NCBI GenBank assembly: GCA_029532415.1
Contig: JAQOTA010000053.1
Span: 1,364,001 to 1,428,000 of the forward strand
Reading direction: 5' to 3'
Source of the DNA: Marasmius tenuissimus
Taxonomy: Eukaryota; Basidiomycota; Agaricomycetes; Agaricales; Marasmiaceae
DNA: 64,000 nucleotides
Under the pieces are notes generated by a model. That model worked only from the letters and a program-made list of their open reading frames with translations. It was not told the origin of the DNA and ran no database searches. The position numbers and the translations under genes were made by a program. How positions within the stretch are numbered: the first letter of the stretch is position 1; each line of letters opens with the position of its first letter. Of the stretch, positions 1 through 12,333 are shown piece by piece.

Positions 1-280
1 TGATTCCTCTTGACGTTCTGGAATTCGTCCAATCAGTGCTATTCGTCATGGATGGGTTGATCTCCCTGCACTAAAACCGAAAATATGATATAGAAATCGC
101 AGATGTTCTTCTATACCCTCGATAGAGTAGTGGTGCGAAGGAAGACGCCGCCCCGAACGCAGTACAACGTATGTTACCCATCAAAAAAGATCAAGTCCGT
201 TTGAAAAATGCTCGAAAATAACAGAAGACGAAAGTCGGAATGAAGTCCGAATCGATATAGTAATGGTCCTTTGGCATATT

Positions 281-2100
281 CTACTCCATTGAAACGAATG
301 GTTTGACGTGAGGAAGATACTTCGTCCACTCAACCTCTGTGAGTACACGGGGGGAAGGATCACTTAAGAGCACAAAGGGAAGAACGATGAGAGTAACGCG
401 GGCCATGAAGTAAAGAGCGAAGATCAGGCAGTGTAGGATGCGAGTGATGATGGGACGTTTAATAATCAGTTTCTGAAACATCCACGATAATCCAGAGTAG
501 TAACACGCAGCCCTCAGAACTCTAGTAATACAATCGCCTTTTAGCTCGTACTCTTGCAATTGAAAGCTTAAGTGGCGGGCTAGTCTACTGAGGGCTTCCA
601 GCACGCTTTCCATGACAATCATAAAATACGCTGGAGTAGTGGTCAAAACAATGGCGGAAACTCTCCAAAGCCACAATGGTGCCGTCCCGGGGAAGTGGAA
701 GTTCCATGCACAACAGTGTATCGCTCCGAAAAAGATACCTAGATATAGCTGCAAGTTCCCCGATCGCGAGGAAAAGCGGGCCGGGGAAGAGCCGCAGTAA
801 AATGTGGGGACTCGAAGGTCGTCGCGCGAGCGATCCTCCAGCTGGAAAACCTCCAACCGGAGTTGCGATTTATCGACATCATTTGGACGATACCTACTAC
901 CACCGGGGCGAAATACCTGCGACGCGACATTACGCTGTAGACGCGCTATCGATTTGCTAACATATAATTTCAACGCCAATCGGAGGTTTTGGCATCTAGA
1001 GTAACTTGGTGCAATCTGATTTGCCTCTGCGTCCGCGAGATGACCTGTTGCGTGTCTTGAGAATTTCTCGAGGAACAGAGACGTTGAAGCACTTTACCGT
1101 TGTCGTCGGCTGTCTGCGTTTCTCTGAGAGACAGAGCTGGAGATGATAGAGGCGAAGCTGGGTCATACGTGGGTGGTGGCGGACTCAACCCAGGCGCACC
1201 ACTGTACAAAGAGCCTGGGTGATCCCACTGCAGTGGACTATCACCGTTTGTCGTGTGTATGTCCAATGTACTATCAGATGTAGTTTGGATGCCATCCAAA
1301 GCTCGGTCTGGGAGTTGGATGTTATAGATAGGTTTTCGCGCGAGCTGACCCACTATTGGTGTTGATACAGGGCAGTCGACATTCAATGGTTTGTTGTACC
1401 AGAATATGTATGCGAGAATGTTGAGCGTGGCAAATGCAACGGTGACCAGCTCAAGTTCCGTCATAGCTAGACCCGATACCACACGGGCCGAAACCTGAAT
1501 AAGAAACCAAGTCGTTTGTAGAAGAATGAAGGTTTTCGAGAGACCATCGCCCTTGCTTCGATCTTGGATCTCTCTCTCTGAGAGAATGGGAAGTGATATG
1601 GCTCCCATATTGTTCCGCTCAGTTACATCTTCGACGAGAAGGGGTCGAACGGGTCGGTTCTCGCCATCGACGAGCATGAAACCTCCCATGATGACGAAGA
1701 AGCTGTGGCTAACCGTCCATTCTGTAGCATGGAAATGAATGACAACGGACATTTGCAGTCAACAATGACACGTACCAGGTCTATGAGACATCTTTTCCGA
1801 GACACGCTTCGTAGTCCTCCATTGCCTGAATGCCCATACGGTCGTGTATTCAGGAACCAATATCGCAAGACCCATGATCATCACTTTACGTGACAAGATC
1901 CTCAATTGAGAATCGTTCGGGCTGGGAATATTGGGGTGAATGGCGAGCCATGTACACGCGAAGATGGTTGTCAGACATCCCCAGATAATCCCATAGACTG
2001 TCCTCGTCGACGATTCCGACCTCTTCTCGACAAGGAATAGGGAGTCTGGTTGGGATAGAGCAGCTGTAGGATTCAAAATGAGGAGAATGGCTATGAGCAT
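281..2100 (-). CDS. multipass membrane protein, tandem copy 1
   Basis: This is an integral membrane protein of a family common in agaricomycetes; its function is unknown to me. I start it at ATG 2100 because that opens directly into a signal-like hydrophobic stretch (MLIAILLILNPTAALS); the upstream ATG at 2139 is followed by a donor-like GTAAGT. Exon 1 is 1776-2100. Intron 1722-1775 (54 nt, GTACGT...ACAG) joins in frame to EWTVSHSFF. Landmarks in order are RTVYGIIWGCLTTIFACTW, VPEYTTVWAFRQW, MGGFMLVD, DRSKGDGLSKTFILLQTTW, a low-complexity Pro/Ser loop, then a C-terminal part with about three more helices ending PHVKPFVSME. At least one further intron lies near 0.83-1.05 kb, but its ends are unclear. 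The homologous copy lies at 2859-4582. Confidence 0.72.
1722..1775 (-). other. intron of membrane gene copy 1
   Basis: A 54-nt intron with donor GTACGT and acceptor CTACAG. Its removal joins codon-in-phase coding sequence on both sides. The tandem copy has the equivalent intron at 4209-4257. Confidence 0.75.
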
Positions 2101-2858
2101 GATATCTGGATCCGAGGGACTTACCTCTTTCATCGTCATGTTGTAGTATTTAAGTCCTCCAAGATGCTGTTTCTCCTCGACGTATATGTATGATGATAGA
2201 TGGAATCAAGTTCAGGCCACCGTTGCCCGTTATCTGAGCGCCTTGGCCCTTCTTGCTGTGTTGAGGTGCGTAATCCAGCGGAGAGAGGGAGGTGATGGAA
2301 TTTTAGAGAACATTCCATCCACGACATACCTGGGACCAGCTTCCTAGCCCGCAGTGACCTGAAAGGGCCTGAACAGCTATATATTTTTGGATAGAGAAAA
2401 TTCAACCGTTGGCGGTGGCAACGGCGGAGTCACGAAGACGCGTCGATGGTGGTCAAGGCTGGTCAGAGTACAAGAGGTGCGGCCCGTTGAGCGCTAAGCC
2501 GTAATTACACCTACAAGCGCCTATAGGTATTAGGCGCTCTCCCCTCGCGGCACACCAGAGACCTAGGTACGCTATACGGCGGAGAGAGAAAGAAAGGTGT
2601 GTAAGAGAGCTTTGAAAAAAGTTTTATCCACGATTATTCACGACAGCCTAAGCGAGCCCTGAGCAGTTGGATGATAAAAAAACCTTACCTTCAGCGTATA
2701 GATGATCGAGAATCCAAATTCCACGGTTCATAGAGGGCGACAACCTATATACTTATTTAATGTGAAAGTAAAAGACCAAGTCCGTCGTAGAGAGGTCAAA
2801 AAGGAAGACAGGTCTGATTGAAGTCCGAATCAAAATGGCGATGGTCCTTCGGTGTATC
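2101..2858. other. intergenic region between tandem membrane genes
   Basis: No gene is recognised. It holds the presumed promoter of copy 1 and the 3' flank of copy 2. A small perfect inverted repeat (8-bp arms AGCGCCTA/TAGGCGCT, 7-bp loop) lies at 2516-2538; it could be a protein site or chance. Confidence 0.4.
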
Positions 2859-4582
2859 TTACTCAAGCGAGACAAATGGTTTAACGTGAGGAAGATACTT
2901 CGTCCACTCGACCTCTATGAGTGTGCGAGGGGAAGGGTTGCGTAAGAGTACGAAAGGAAGAACGACGAGAATGAGCCGGGCTATTAGATAAAGATTGAAA
3001 AGCAGAGGACGCATGATGCGTAAAAAAGTGGGGAAACGGAGAAGCGGAATTGTTAGAACCCACGATAATCCAGAGTGGCGACACACAATCATCAATGATC
3101 TCGAGATCCAGTCGACCTTACGCCCTCGCCCGTGATCCACATGTTCGGACGGCAGCTTGGGTCGGTGTCTACTGATATAGTCCTGCACGCTCCCTGACAG
3201 CAGCAGGAGATACGCCGGAACAGCGGTCAAAATAGTGGCGGAAACTTGCCAAAGCCAAAATAGTATAGGTTCAGTGAAATGGAGATTCAATGCCAAACAA
3301 TGCACCACCCCAATATAAAGACCCAGAAATATCTGTAAGTTTCCGGATCGCGAGGTTTGCCAGGCACCCGCCGGGAAAGAACCAGAGTAGAACGTAGGGA
3401 CTCGAAGGGAGCTGCTCGAACGAGCATGTCGAGATCCAGAACATGAATCACCGGGGCGTAACACCTCCGAAAAACCTTCAGGGCATGTGACGATGGCTAT
3501 GGCTTTGGTGAATGATTTTGCCAGCCTAAGGCCGGTGACATAACGGGGGACTTTGGCTTGACCTGGTTTACCTCTTGATCTACGAGATGAGCTTTCGAAG
3601 AACGTCTTGAGATTGAGTCAAGCAACGAAGGCGTTGAAGCCACTTACCGCTGTCGTCAGTCCGCGTTCTTCTAATAGATAGAGCTGGGGATGGTAGGGTT
3701 GAAGCTGGTACGTATACGGCTGGTGGCAGGGTCAACTCGGACGCATCACCGTCCGAAAGACCTGGAGATGGACTATCATCGATGGACGCAACACTGTACC
3801 CTGGGTTGCCGGGCGAAAAATGCATGGAACCAAGCTGGTTCACGATCGGCACAGATACAGCACAGTCAACGTTCAATGGTTTGTTGTGCCAGAAGATGTA
3901 AGTAAGGATGTTGAGAGTGGCAAATGCGACGGTGACCAACTCGAGTTCCGTCACAGGTAGACCCGATACCACACGGGCCAAAACCTGAATTAGAAACCAT
4001 GTTGTTTGGAGGAGAATGAAGGTCTTCGAAAGACCGTCGCCTTTGCTTCGATCTTGTATCTCTCTCTCTGAGAGAATGGGAAGTGATATAAGTTCCGTAT
4101 TTTTCGACTGGGTAACATCTTCAACAAGAAGGGGTCGAACGGGCCGAGTCTTGTCGACGAGCATAAAGCCTCCCATGACAAGAAAGAAACTATGTGTAAC
4201 CGTCCATTCTGTAATGGATTGAGGAACAGTAGATCTGTTGTTGATATTGGCACGCACCAGGCCGATGAGCCATCCTTCTCGAGATCCGCCTCGCAGTCCT
4301 CCATTGCCTGAACGCCCACACGGTCGTATACTCCGGAACAAGTATCGCGAAGCCCATAATCATTGCTCTGCGCGACAAGATCCTCAGTCGGGAATCGTTC
4401 GGATTGGGTACGTTGGGGTGAATCGCCAGCCACGTGCATGCAACGATAGTTGTCAAGCATCCCCAAATGATCCCATAAACTGTCCTCGTCGGTGAGTCCG
4501 ACCTCTTCTCAATGACGGACGGGGAGTCTGGTCGGGACAGAGCAGTTGTAGCGTTCAAGATGAGGAAAATCGCATACAGCAT
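2859..4582 (-). CDS. multipass membrane protein, tandem copy 2
   Basis: Paralogue of the gene at 281-2100, same strand and same exon plan. The start is ATG 4582, which opens MLYAIFLILNATTALS. Intron 4209-4257 (49 nt, GTGCGT...TACAG) joins to EWTVTHSFFLVMGGFML. The shared motifs RTVYGIIWGCLTTIVACTW, LPILSEREIQDRSKGDG and TFILLQTTWFLIQV are almost unchanged, so this is a tandem duplication. The C-terminal helical part (2859-3464, ending PHVKPFVSLE) is open. The middle exon, however, meets TAG at 3582-3580, eight bases before a plausible donor GTAAAC; copy 1 has CGG at that codon. Either the donor is used earlier or this copy is truncated before its last helices. Confidence 0.65.
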
Positions 4583-4599
4583 GATACCTGGAGGCTGAA

Positions 4600-4992
4600 A
4601 GAACCCACCTTCTTCGTTGCCATTGTGTTTGTACTTAAATCCCCAAATTACCATTTCCTCTCAGATGAAGGGATCATATGAAGGGCGGTGACTGGTTACG
4701 ATTGGTGTGAGTGCCTTCTTGCTGTGTTGAGGCAGGCAAAGGAGGTTATAAAGTTCCCATGAATATTCGTTTTTTCGTACGACGTTCGAACGTGGTCCAG
4801 ACATCTCAGTTCGCCGGAATAACAGCTATCATTAATCTAGAGATACGCCGACCGATACCTGTACACGCAAGTAAGCTCACGACCATCAAAGAAAACTGAC
4901 AGACAACCCAAAAAGGAATCTACTGGTTGTCCATATATGAGCGCTTGAGCATCCGCCCTACCCCGCCTTCTTGCCACCCATAATTCGTCGGG
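4600..4992. other. short intergenic region
   Basis: No gene recognised. It holds the promoter side of membrane gene copy 2 and the 3' flank of the F-box gene. Short ORFs here look like chance. Confidence 0.35.
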
Positions 4993-6617
4993 TCAAACGA
5001 CCGCCTGGTCGTAGAGAGCGAGCTCGAGATCTCGGAAACAAGCCCTTGACGAAATCACCGCCCGAACCTTCCCCCTGAGCTCCTTAATCGTATCCGATGC
5101 GAGTTCAGAGAGCCTAAGATGCAGGGACTCGATGCGCGGAAGGAAAGACGACCCCGACGTCCCAACGTCTGCCTGAAATTGGGAGAGGAGATGGGAAACC
5201 ACTCCATTAACGAAACGCTTTCGGAGAACCCTGGACTGATCTAGGTGATGGGGGCACTCGAACGACGAGAATGCTAAGGCGAACTCGAAATGCTTCAGGC
5301 TGGAGAGGGCGTCGAGTAGGGGGAACAAAGAGTATTGAGATACGTCGGTTTCCTCGGTTGGTGAACCCCCATTGAAATCCAAGGTCACTCTTTCGAGTAC
5401 AGACGACCGTCGTAGCATCGACAATAACACGTTCGACACTGGCCAGTCATGGGCGTTCATCTCGAAAGAGACGAGTGAGGGCATGCTGAGGCACGACAGC
5501 AGCGTGAGTAACACAGCGTTATCAGGGTCATACTCGCCGTGATCATCGAGGATAGAGAGTTCTCGGAGAGAGGGAAGCAAGACGTCTGTCTGCTTGATTC
5601 CGTCCAAGTCCACACCAGGGGCGTCCAGCCCCGGATGGTCAGGGTTTCGAGATTCTGGCATGTACGCAGGATCGCAATGAAAGGTTCGATTTCGCTGTCG
5701 TTGAGAACCCAGGTCGTCAATGAAATCAGTTGGGAGTAGGGAAACGTGGGATGGAGCGTCCACAGCGTCGCTTTCCTCAACGCAGGGGCACGGTGCTGAA
5801 GCGCATCCGCGAGGGAAGGACACCAATCCTCGACGAACCCTGAGCAGTAGGATTCTTCGTGATACGTGTCGAGATACGGGAGGGAAAGGTTCGACGGAAA
5901 ACTGGGGAAAGCGTCTGAATCGGGGATATTGAGAACAAGTTCTTTGCATCGACTTATGCTGTCAGAGAGTATTGCCCACGCAGCTTTGCTTTGTTCCGAG
6001 AACTTGAAAGATGGATATGGAAGAGGGTCTCCTGTGATGAAGAGTCGAAGGGGGCGGCCATTCGAGTTCTCCAGAGACGCGCGAAGAGGTACTTCGATAT
6101 TGAAGGGCAGTTCAGCCAGGCCCACACGAAGAGAAGACCAAAGGTTTGGGCAGCTCTTCATGATGCTCCTCCAGCGTGAACAAACTTGGGAGAGGGTGAT
6201 TGCGAGTACTTCGAGCGTCGCCGTGCGATCTGGATAGTCACCAACGTCGTAGTCAATAGTGAGCGAATACTCGCTAGGGTACCCACAAGCATGGGTGAAA
6301 ATGAGCTCCCAGATCTCCACAGGAACACGTCGAAGAGACTGCGCCGACAGAGCTGAGCGACAATGGGCAATTCTGTCTTCAACCGCAGCTCTCTCGGTCT
6401 CCAATATCTTCAGTCGCTGTTGAAGACACGCGATCTGTTCAGCATAGGATTCACGTGTTTCCTCCTGAACCCTCAAGGTAGTCCGCAAACGGGCTACCTC
6501 GTCACTACCTGTGAGTGAGAGAACGGGTTCGCCTGAACGACACATTATATCCGGAATATTTTCGAAGGGTATAGGCGAGCTGCACCTTTCGCATAGTAAG
6601 CGTTTTGGTTCCTGCAT
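4993..6617 (-). CDS. F-box/LRR-like protein with a one-base frameshift
   Basis: The start is ATG 6617 (MQEPKRLLCERCSSPI), since the longer open frame upstream begins at a non-ATG codon. Order of parts: a short Cys-containing N-terminus, a coiled coil (EVARLRTTLRVQEETR to about residue 85), an F-box-like segment (LRRVPVEIWELIF ... LSQVCSRWRSI ... CPNLWSSL), then leucine-rich repeats. F-box proteins normally link substrates to SCF ubiquitin ligases. The frame breaks at a run of four C on the coding strand (5618-5621 in plus coordinates). Before it the reading is NLETLTIRGWTP; after it, in another frame, GVDLDGIKQTDVLLPSLREL continues as LRR to a stop at 4993. One extra C would restore continuity, and no intron fits. 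This is either a pseudogene or a sequencing error. Confidence 0.72.
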
Positions 6618-8025
6618 TATAGTGTGTAGCAATCTGAATTTACGCAACGTCGATGAGTACCACACCCGGCCGTAGGGAGAACTGCAAGACGACGCACCGA
6701 AATCTCCCTATTCTCTCGTGTGTAATATCGTTCAGATCTCTCCGACCTCCAGTCAGTTCGAGCAGCTGCCGGCTAGAAAATATCCCTCGTTGTGATAAAT
6801 ATACTCGCACTACAGTAAAATACCACAGGTGAGCAAAAATATCGGCCGAGGTCGAGGTGCTCAGTGGGTGTTGGTAGGGGCGAGAGAGTGGCCCGTTCCG
6901 GTATTTGGGGCTGTGCACAGGCGATCCATTCAAGGCCGCGAATCATGAAATGATTAACGCAGTAGAGTTAGCTCGCTACGGCGAGGCTAGAGGAATGATG
7001 AACGAAGGAAGCTGACACTGACAGCAGGCTCAGCCAGGTCACGGTGACGCCTAGACAAATTTGGACAGATTCCCACGGGTAACCTCCTCACGAATCGTTT
7101 TGACTCTGAGTTTATTGTCCGTCGCTGTTCATCTAATCCAAGATTCAACTCCTCAGCTTCAAATGAAAGACTTTAGCTCAGAGATCTTTGAGATCCCTCA
7201 AACTTGTCGAAACCATTGGAATCTGCCATCCAGAGGCTCCCGGTCCTGCTCAGAACTGCTCACAAGTTGCTAATCTCGACCGCATTTCAACAGACTTTTG
7301 GAAGAGGATCAAGAGGACAGGACATACTGAAATGGCTTTGTGTGCGTCTTTGACTTGTACTCTGCTTCCCCATGGAGCTATCTCTCACAAATAGCAGGGA
7401 AAACCTAAACACTGCTACAACCAACAACTTCCGATTTCAAGTCAGTGAAGAGTTAGTCCAACAATGGACCTCACCGCTAAGTGGTCCCTGGCACTGATAT
7501 CCATCGATTTCTCATAATAGATGTTCTATACCTAGTGAGGAAGAAAACGACGACTCTAATCAGAAAAATGCGTACGCAGTGGTCTTGGGTCGTCGAAGCC
7601 TCGAAGGGACTTGTTAAGAGACATAGTCGAGACCAGTTCGTCAGAATACGACTTGCTCAGTGACATGCTTGTCGCCTTGCTTGGGATCGGCGAATTGAAA
7701 ACGCAATGCCCGTGCCGGACGTACAAGTCACTGCTCCGATCGGATGTGTTCCGAGTGGTATTGCCACCTACTTTGTCATCAAACGGCTTCCCAGATCCTG
7801 AACGAACTGCCGCATATTACTCATTCCTTTTGACACTTCAAGTTATGACTTGACTGATACAGCACAGGCAGGGTCGGTAGACCGGATCGATGGGTATTGG
7901 AGGTTATCGTATTGGTCTGCCAAGACTCGGCACGATGCACCTTCGTACTCACGGCGGCAGGCGCAGGATACATATAGCTCTCGTTGAAGATCCTCGAACC
8001 CCCATAAACATTCACCTCGATTCCG
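6618..8025. other. intergenic region, no gene recognised
   Basis: Lies between the minus-strand F-box gene and the plus-strand SDR gene, so it should carry two divergent promoters. I see no RNA gene, repeat or convincing coding frame; the short ORFs lack splice or domain support. Confidence 0.35.
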
Positions 8026-8997
8026 ATGCCCGGTCAAAAGAAATTCAACCCCGAGAAAGATATACCCAGCTTGACTGGCAAGGTTTACTTCATTACTGGA
8101 GGTTAGTAATCCTACCGTTTGACCAGTTCTCAGCGCTTAAGTCCCGTTGCAGGAACCGGCGGTATTGGGAAAGAAACCGTCCTTTTATTGGCTCGGCACC
8201 AACCCGAGCACATTGTCTTCACCGGGAGAGACACACGAAAGGGCGAAAGTCTTATTGAGGAGGCGAAAGCTATCGCGCCAGACGTACGCGTCTCTTTCAT
8301 CCCGTGCGATCTCGTGTCATTGGACTCCGTGAAGGAGGGGGCCACAAAGTTCGCCTCTCTTTCCTCTAGACTCGATGTCCTCGTCTGCAACGCCGGCATC
8401 ATGGCGGTGCCCCCTGGTCTCACAAAGGACGGATATGAAGTCCAGTTCGGCACCAACCACCTCGGCCATGCCCTCCTAATCAAACTTCTCCTCCCGACCC
8501 TCCTTCGCACTGCTGAGGAACCCAATTCGGACGTGAGGATTATCACCGTAGCTTCCAACGGGCACCGTTATCCACCCAAGGGCGGAATCCTCTTCGACTC
8601 TCTCCGAACCACACAGGAGGACGTCATCAGCGCATCGTTGACTAGATATTCCCAGAGTAAACTCGCCAATGTTCTCTACGCCACCGAATTCGCACGTCGA
8701 TACCCCAACATCACCTCTATCTCCCTACATCCCGGTATTGTCAATACGGGATTGGCAGATAATTCGACGGGCTTTACTCGAGCCTTCGTTATGGTTGCTG
8801 TCTCATGGAGATTATTGACACCGGAGAAGGGGGCACATAATTCAGTATGGGCGTCTACTGCAGACAGGACGAGTTTCAAGAACGGTGCTCATTATGACCC
8901 TGTCGGGGTCTTATCGAAGCCTGGGAAGGATGCAAGGGATGAAGGTTTAGGGAAGAAACTTTGGGAGTGGACCGAGGAGGAGTTGAAGAAGTACTGA
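8026..8997 (+). CDS. short-chain dehydrogenase/reductase, copy 1
   Basis: NAD(P)-dependent oxidoreductase of the classical SDR fold, similar to fungal retinol-dehydrogenase/WWOX-like enzymes; the substrate cannot be told from sequence. Exon 1 is 8026-8101 (MPGQKKFNPEKDIPSLTGKV), intron 8102-8152 (51 nt, GTTAGT...TGCAG), exon 2 8153-8997, giving 306 aa. The intron falls inside the cofactor motif: splicing creates TGGTGGIG (TGxxxGIG). Further motifs are CNAGIM, NHLGH, the catalytic pair YSQSK (YxxxK), and HPGIVNTGL. There is no signal peptide. A close paralogue follows about 400 bp downstream on the same strand with the intron at the same place, so the pair arose by tandem duplication. Confidence 0.93.
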
Positions 8998-9400
8998 CTG
9001 CTATTCGCACGACACCCTGACCAAAGGCCGTCATATCTCGAAACTTATACCCGACCTATTGAAGACTGTATATCCAACTAATGGTATTTATTTCGCCCCA
9101 ACGCGACTGAAACCTCAAGGATTCCAAGTTCTTACTATCAACCATCATCACATCCCTCCTGATTGACCGGTACGAAGACTTGTACACCTGCGCAGTGTGG
9201 AGTCGAGGGATTAACGCGTCTACGGGCTTAAGAAGTCGGCCTCTTGGTTATGTCCGAGGGGTGAGATGTTCCGAAAATTTTCCAGTTTCGGAGGCCATCC
9301 TGATTTGTTATTGGGGTAATTTATGATGGATCTACTGTATCCGGCAAGTTGTCGGCAGGTAGAGGGTATATATGTCCTTCAGCGAGGATGTCTGAACTTG

Positions 9401-10379
9401 ATGCGCGACTATAATACGTTCAATCCTGAGAAAGATATACCTCACTTATCTAGGAAGGTTTTTTTCATCACCGGAGGTAAGTAGCCAATCGTCCAAAGCA
9501 CATTAGCTTCTGAAGTTGGTTGTCGCTACAGGAACCGCCGGTATTGGAAAAGAAACTGTTGTTTTGATATCTCGACATCAACCAGAACATATCATTTTCA
9601 CTGGACGAGACTCGCGAAAGGGGGAAAATTTCATCGAAGAGCTGAAAGCTATCGTGCCGGACGTACGCGTCTCGTTTATCCTCTGCGACCTTACGTCGTT
9701 AGACTCTGTGAAGGAGGTAGCCTCAAAGTTTACCTCGCTCTCCTCTCGACTAGATGTTCTCATCTGCAACGCCGGGATCATGGGCGTGCCTCTCGGCCTC
9801 ACAGAAGATGGCTACGAGATCCAGTTTGGCACCAACCATCTCGGGCATGCACTCCTGATCAAACTCCTTCTTCCGACCCTCATTCGTACCGCAGAGGAAC
9901 CCAATTCAGACGTGAGGATTGTCACTGTGTCTTCCAATGGGCATCGCCATCCACCTCCAGGTGGGATCCTCTTCGATTCCCTCCGAACAACACAACAGGA
10001 AGTCATCGGCGCGGCGATGACCAGATATTGCCAGAGCAAGCTCGCCAATGTTCTCTACGCTGGTGAACTCGCACGTCAATATCCCAACATCACCGTCTCT
10101 GTCTCCGTACATCCCGGAATCGTCAATACGGGCTTGACAAGTAGCTCGACGTGGTTTACCCGCGCATTTATTTTTGTTTGGACTTCGTGGAGGCAGGTGA
10201 CACCGGAAGAGGGTGCCTACAATCAAGTGTGGGCATCCACTGTTGATAGGACAATTCTGAAGAACGGTGCTTATTATGATCCTGTCGGGGTGTTGTCGAC
10301 GCCGGGGCAGGATGCACAGGATAGGGGGCTAGCAAAGAAACTATGGGAGTGGACGGAGGAAGAGTTGAACAAATATTGA
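9401..10379 (+). CDS. short-chain dehydrogenase/reductase, copy 2
   Basis: Paralogue of the gene at 8026. Exon 1 is 9401-9476 (MRDYNTFNPEKDIPHLSRKV), intron 9477-9531 (55 nt, GTAAGT...TACAG), exon 2 9532-10379, giving 307 aa. Splicing assembles TGGTAGIG, the cofactor-binding motif. The active-site pair is in RYCQSKLAN (YxxxK). CNAGIM and HPGIVNTGL are conserved. The two proteins are near-identical for long blocks (for example GTNHLGHALLIKLLLPTL) but differ at the N-terminus and around the substrate side (VMVAVSWRLL versus IFVWTSWRQV). A TATA-like GTATATATG at 9366-9374 lies about 30 bp upstream of the start region. Confidence 0.92.
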
Positions 10380-10505
10380 ATAGGAGTCCTCTCACTGTCG
10401 CCATCCAATACTCATTGTCAGAAATATCCGTATCATGAATCATATACCCAACCTAACTATTATACATTCCGGGTCTTTGCTTCGTATGGCATATGCTCGA
10501 GCGAT

Positions 10506-12333
10506 TTACACACTCAACCCCAACGCACGATTAACCTCTTTGAAGAATTCTAACTTCTTGCTGTCATTCACATCCTCCTCAAAAGTAAATGGTTCAAGGC
10601 CGATCGCTTGTCTCCCCTCTTTACTTACAATACTGTCGTGCTTAACGCGACCTACGGTGAATTTAGATTCGCCGTCGCCGGAGGGGAAGTCACTACATGT
10701 TATATCGTGAGAAGTTATGCAAATTCTTCGAACGATCAGACGTACGGTGCAGGTAGACCTGCGACGAAGGTTTCGCGCTGGCGACGGAGGTATCGAGCAC
10801 TGGGAGACGAGAGTCAGTGGTACGCAGAAACAGTTTGCCAGGTTGTAGGCTAACTTTATAACCGTCAACGGAGCTGCGGGAATGTACATCACAGAGGAAT
10901 CTTCTTTTCCTTGGTGTTCAAACTCGACTGCATGCAATACATCACAGAACCCTACAGTGTAAAACAATCAGTCACCGTGGATGGGACGGATTGGAAGTCG
11001 GGGATGACTCACAATATACTTGGTCGCCAGGCTCGACCTTTGGGATCGAGATCAATGTCTGATCCAGCCTAAGATGAGGGTGGGATTCATTGCTAAATTT
11101 CTGCTTCCCGCCGAGGATACAGCCATGAAGTTCGGGGCTATCCAAGTCGACTTCCCAATCTTCCGCCTTCAAAGAATCGGCGGGCGCGTCCACCTTGCGA
11201 CGGAAGAAGGGTCGAAGCAACATATAAGCCGTGACAACGTTCAGAGCCGGAAGGACTCGTAGAGTCCCTTCAGTAGGGCCCGTCGTTGATAAGGAGGTCC
11301 AACCTTGCCAAGGACGAAAGATTGAGCAGTTGTTTCTAAGAGACCATTCAATAATCAATACGACTGAGGGTAAAGGCCGACTTACGGTCCATGATACAGG
11401 TCTTGCTTTGCCCTGGCTCTGTACTTAACATCAAATGGGTCGTATTCCTTCCAATTGCCTTCCAAAATCCTCTGGTAAACGGAACGATAGTCGGGATCCT
11501 CCCAGCGCTCGACAGACCCTCCATCTACGTGGGGACCGAGGGTGTAGGTCTTGTCCCCGGGAAGTCGAATGCGGAGTCGGTCGAAGTAGGAGATCGGGCA
11601 CCGCAAGTCAACTTCGTGCACCTCAGGCTTCGGGTCTGAGATGTGTAGCAAAGACAGGAGGCTCTTCTGAGTGGATATCATTCCGGGGTGAGTGCGCGCC
11701 TCGATCTGGGCGGGGGCGTTGTACAGCTCGAATATCTGGATATTGTCGGGAGGGAATCCTACGAAAATTGGTTAGCGACCACGGGTGTACCTAGTTGCAG
11801 AAAGCTTACCTGTGACGAGAGTCCTTGTTCTTGGTGGCGTAGTCCCTGATATCTTGTTTCCATTGGAGGGCTTCCTGTGGTTGTTCAACATCACAGCCAA
11901 CGACGGTGAAAGTGAATACTTGCCTCTTTAGTAATCGAGTCTGTGATAATGATGATGCCGGTGTCCTTAAACCTCTTGAGAGTTTCAGCTGTCAGCCCGC
12001 TGCAGAGCTCGGCGTGAGTTGCGCGAGGAATGAGCTACGGCAACGAGGGTAGTCAGAACTCTGTCCGTTGAGGAAATTTAACATAATGGAAAGAGTAATC
12101 ACATCGGTACCGTGCTTGGTGATACGCTCAGCCGTAGCCTCAAGCTCGTTGAGAACCTCGACCCACGACTGGGATATCTTGTCGTTCCATAATTGCTTCT
12201 TGAGCTCCACAAACCTGGCTGGGTAGTCCTTGGTCAGGTCTTCCGATCCAAGGCCCTTCTTGAACTTATCCTGAGAGTACTGCTCCTTTGGCCCGTTAGA
12301 GTGCTGACTGGAAGCTTGAACAGAGGGAATCAT
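10506..12333 (-). CDS. DUF1479 family protein (probable 2-oxoglutarate/Fe(II) oxygenase)
   Basis: Intron-rich gene, ATG at 12333 (MIPSVQASSQHSNG), stop at 10506. Coding blocks occur in order in different frames: the N-terminal helical part (YPARFVELKKQLWNDKI), EALQWKQDI-type and NIQIFELYNAPAQIEARTHPG blocks at about 11.7-11.9 kb, MISTQKSLLSLLH, LGPHVDGGSVERWEDPDY (HxD metal motif), RPWQGWTSLSTTGPTEGTLR, ISIPKVEPGDQVY, DVLHAVEFEHQGKEDSSV (distal His), then GRQAIGLEPF and the end. This order and these motifs match the DUF1479 (YbiU-like) family, which has a jelly-roll oxygenase fold; the substrate is unknown. Several short introns are present. I did not fix every boundary, so only the outer span is reliable. 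Confidence 0.82.
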
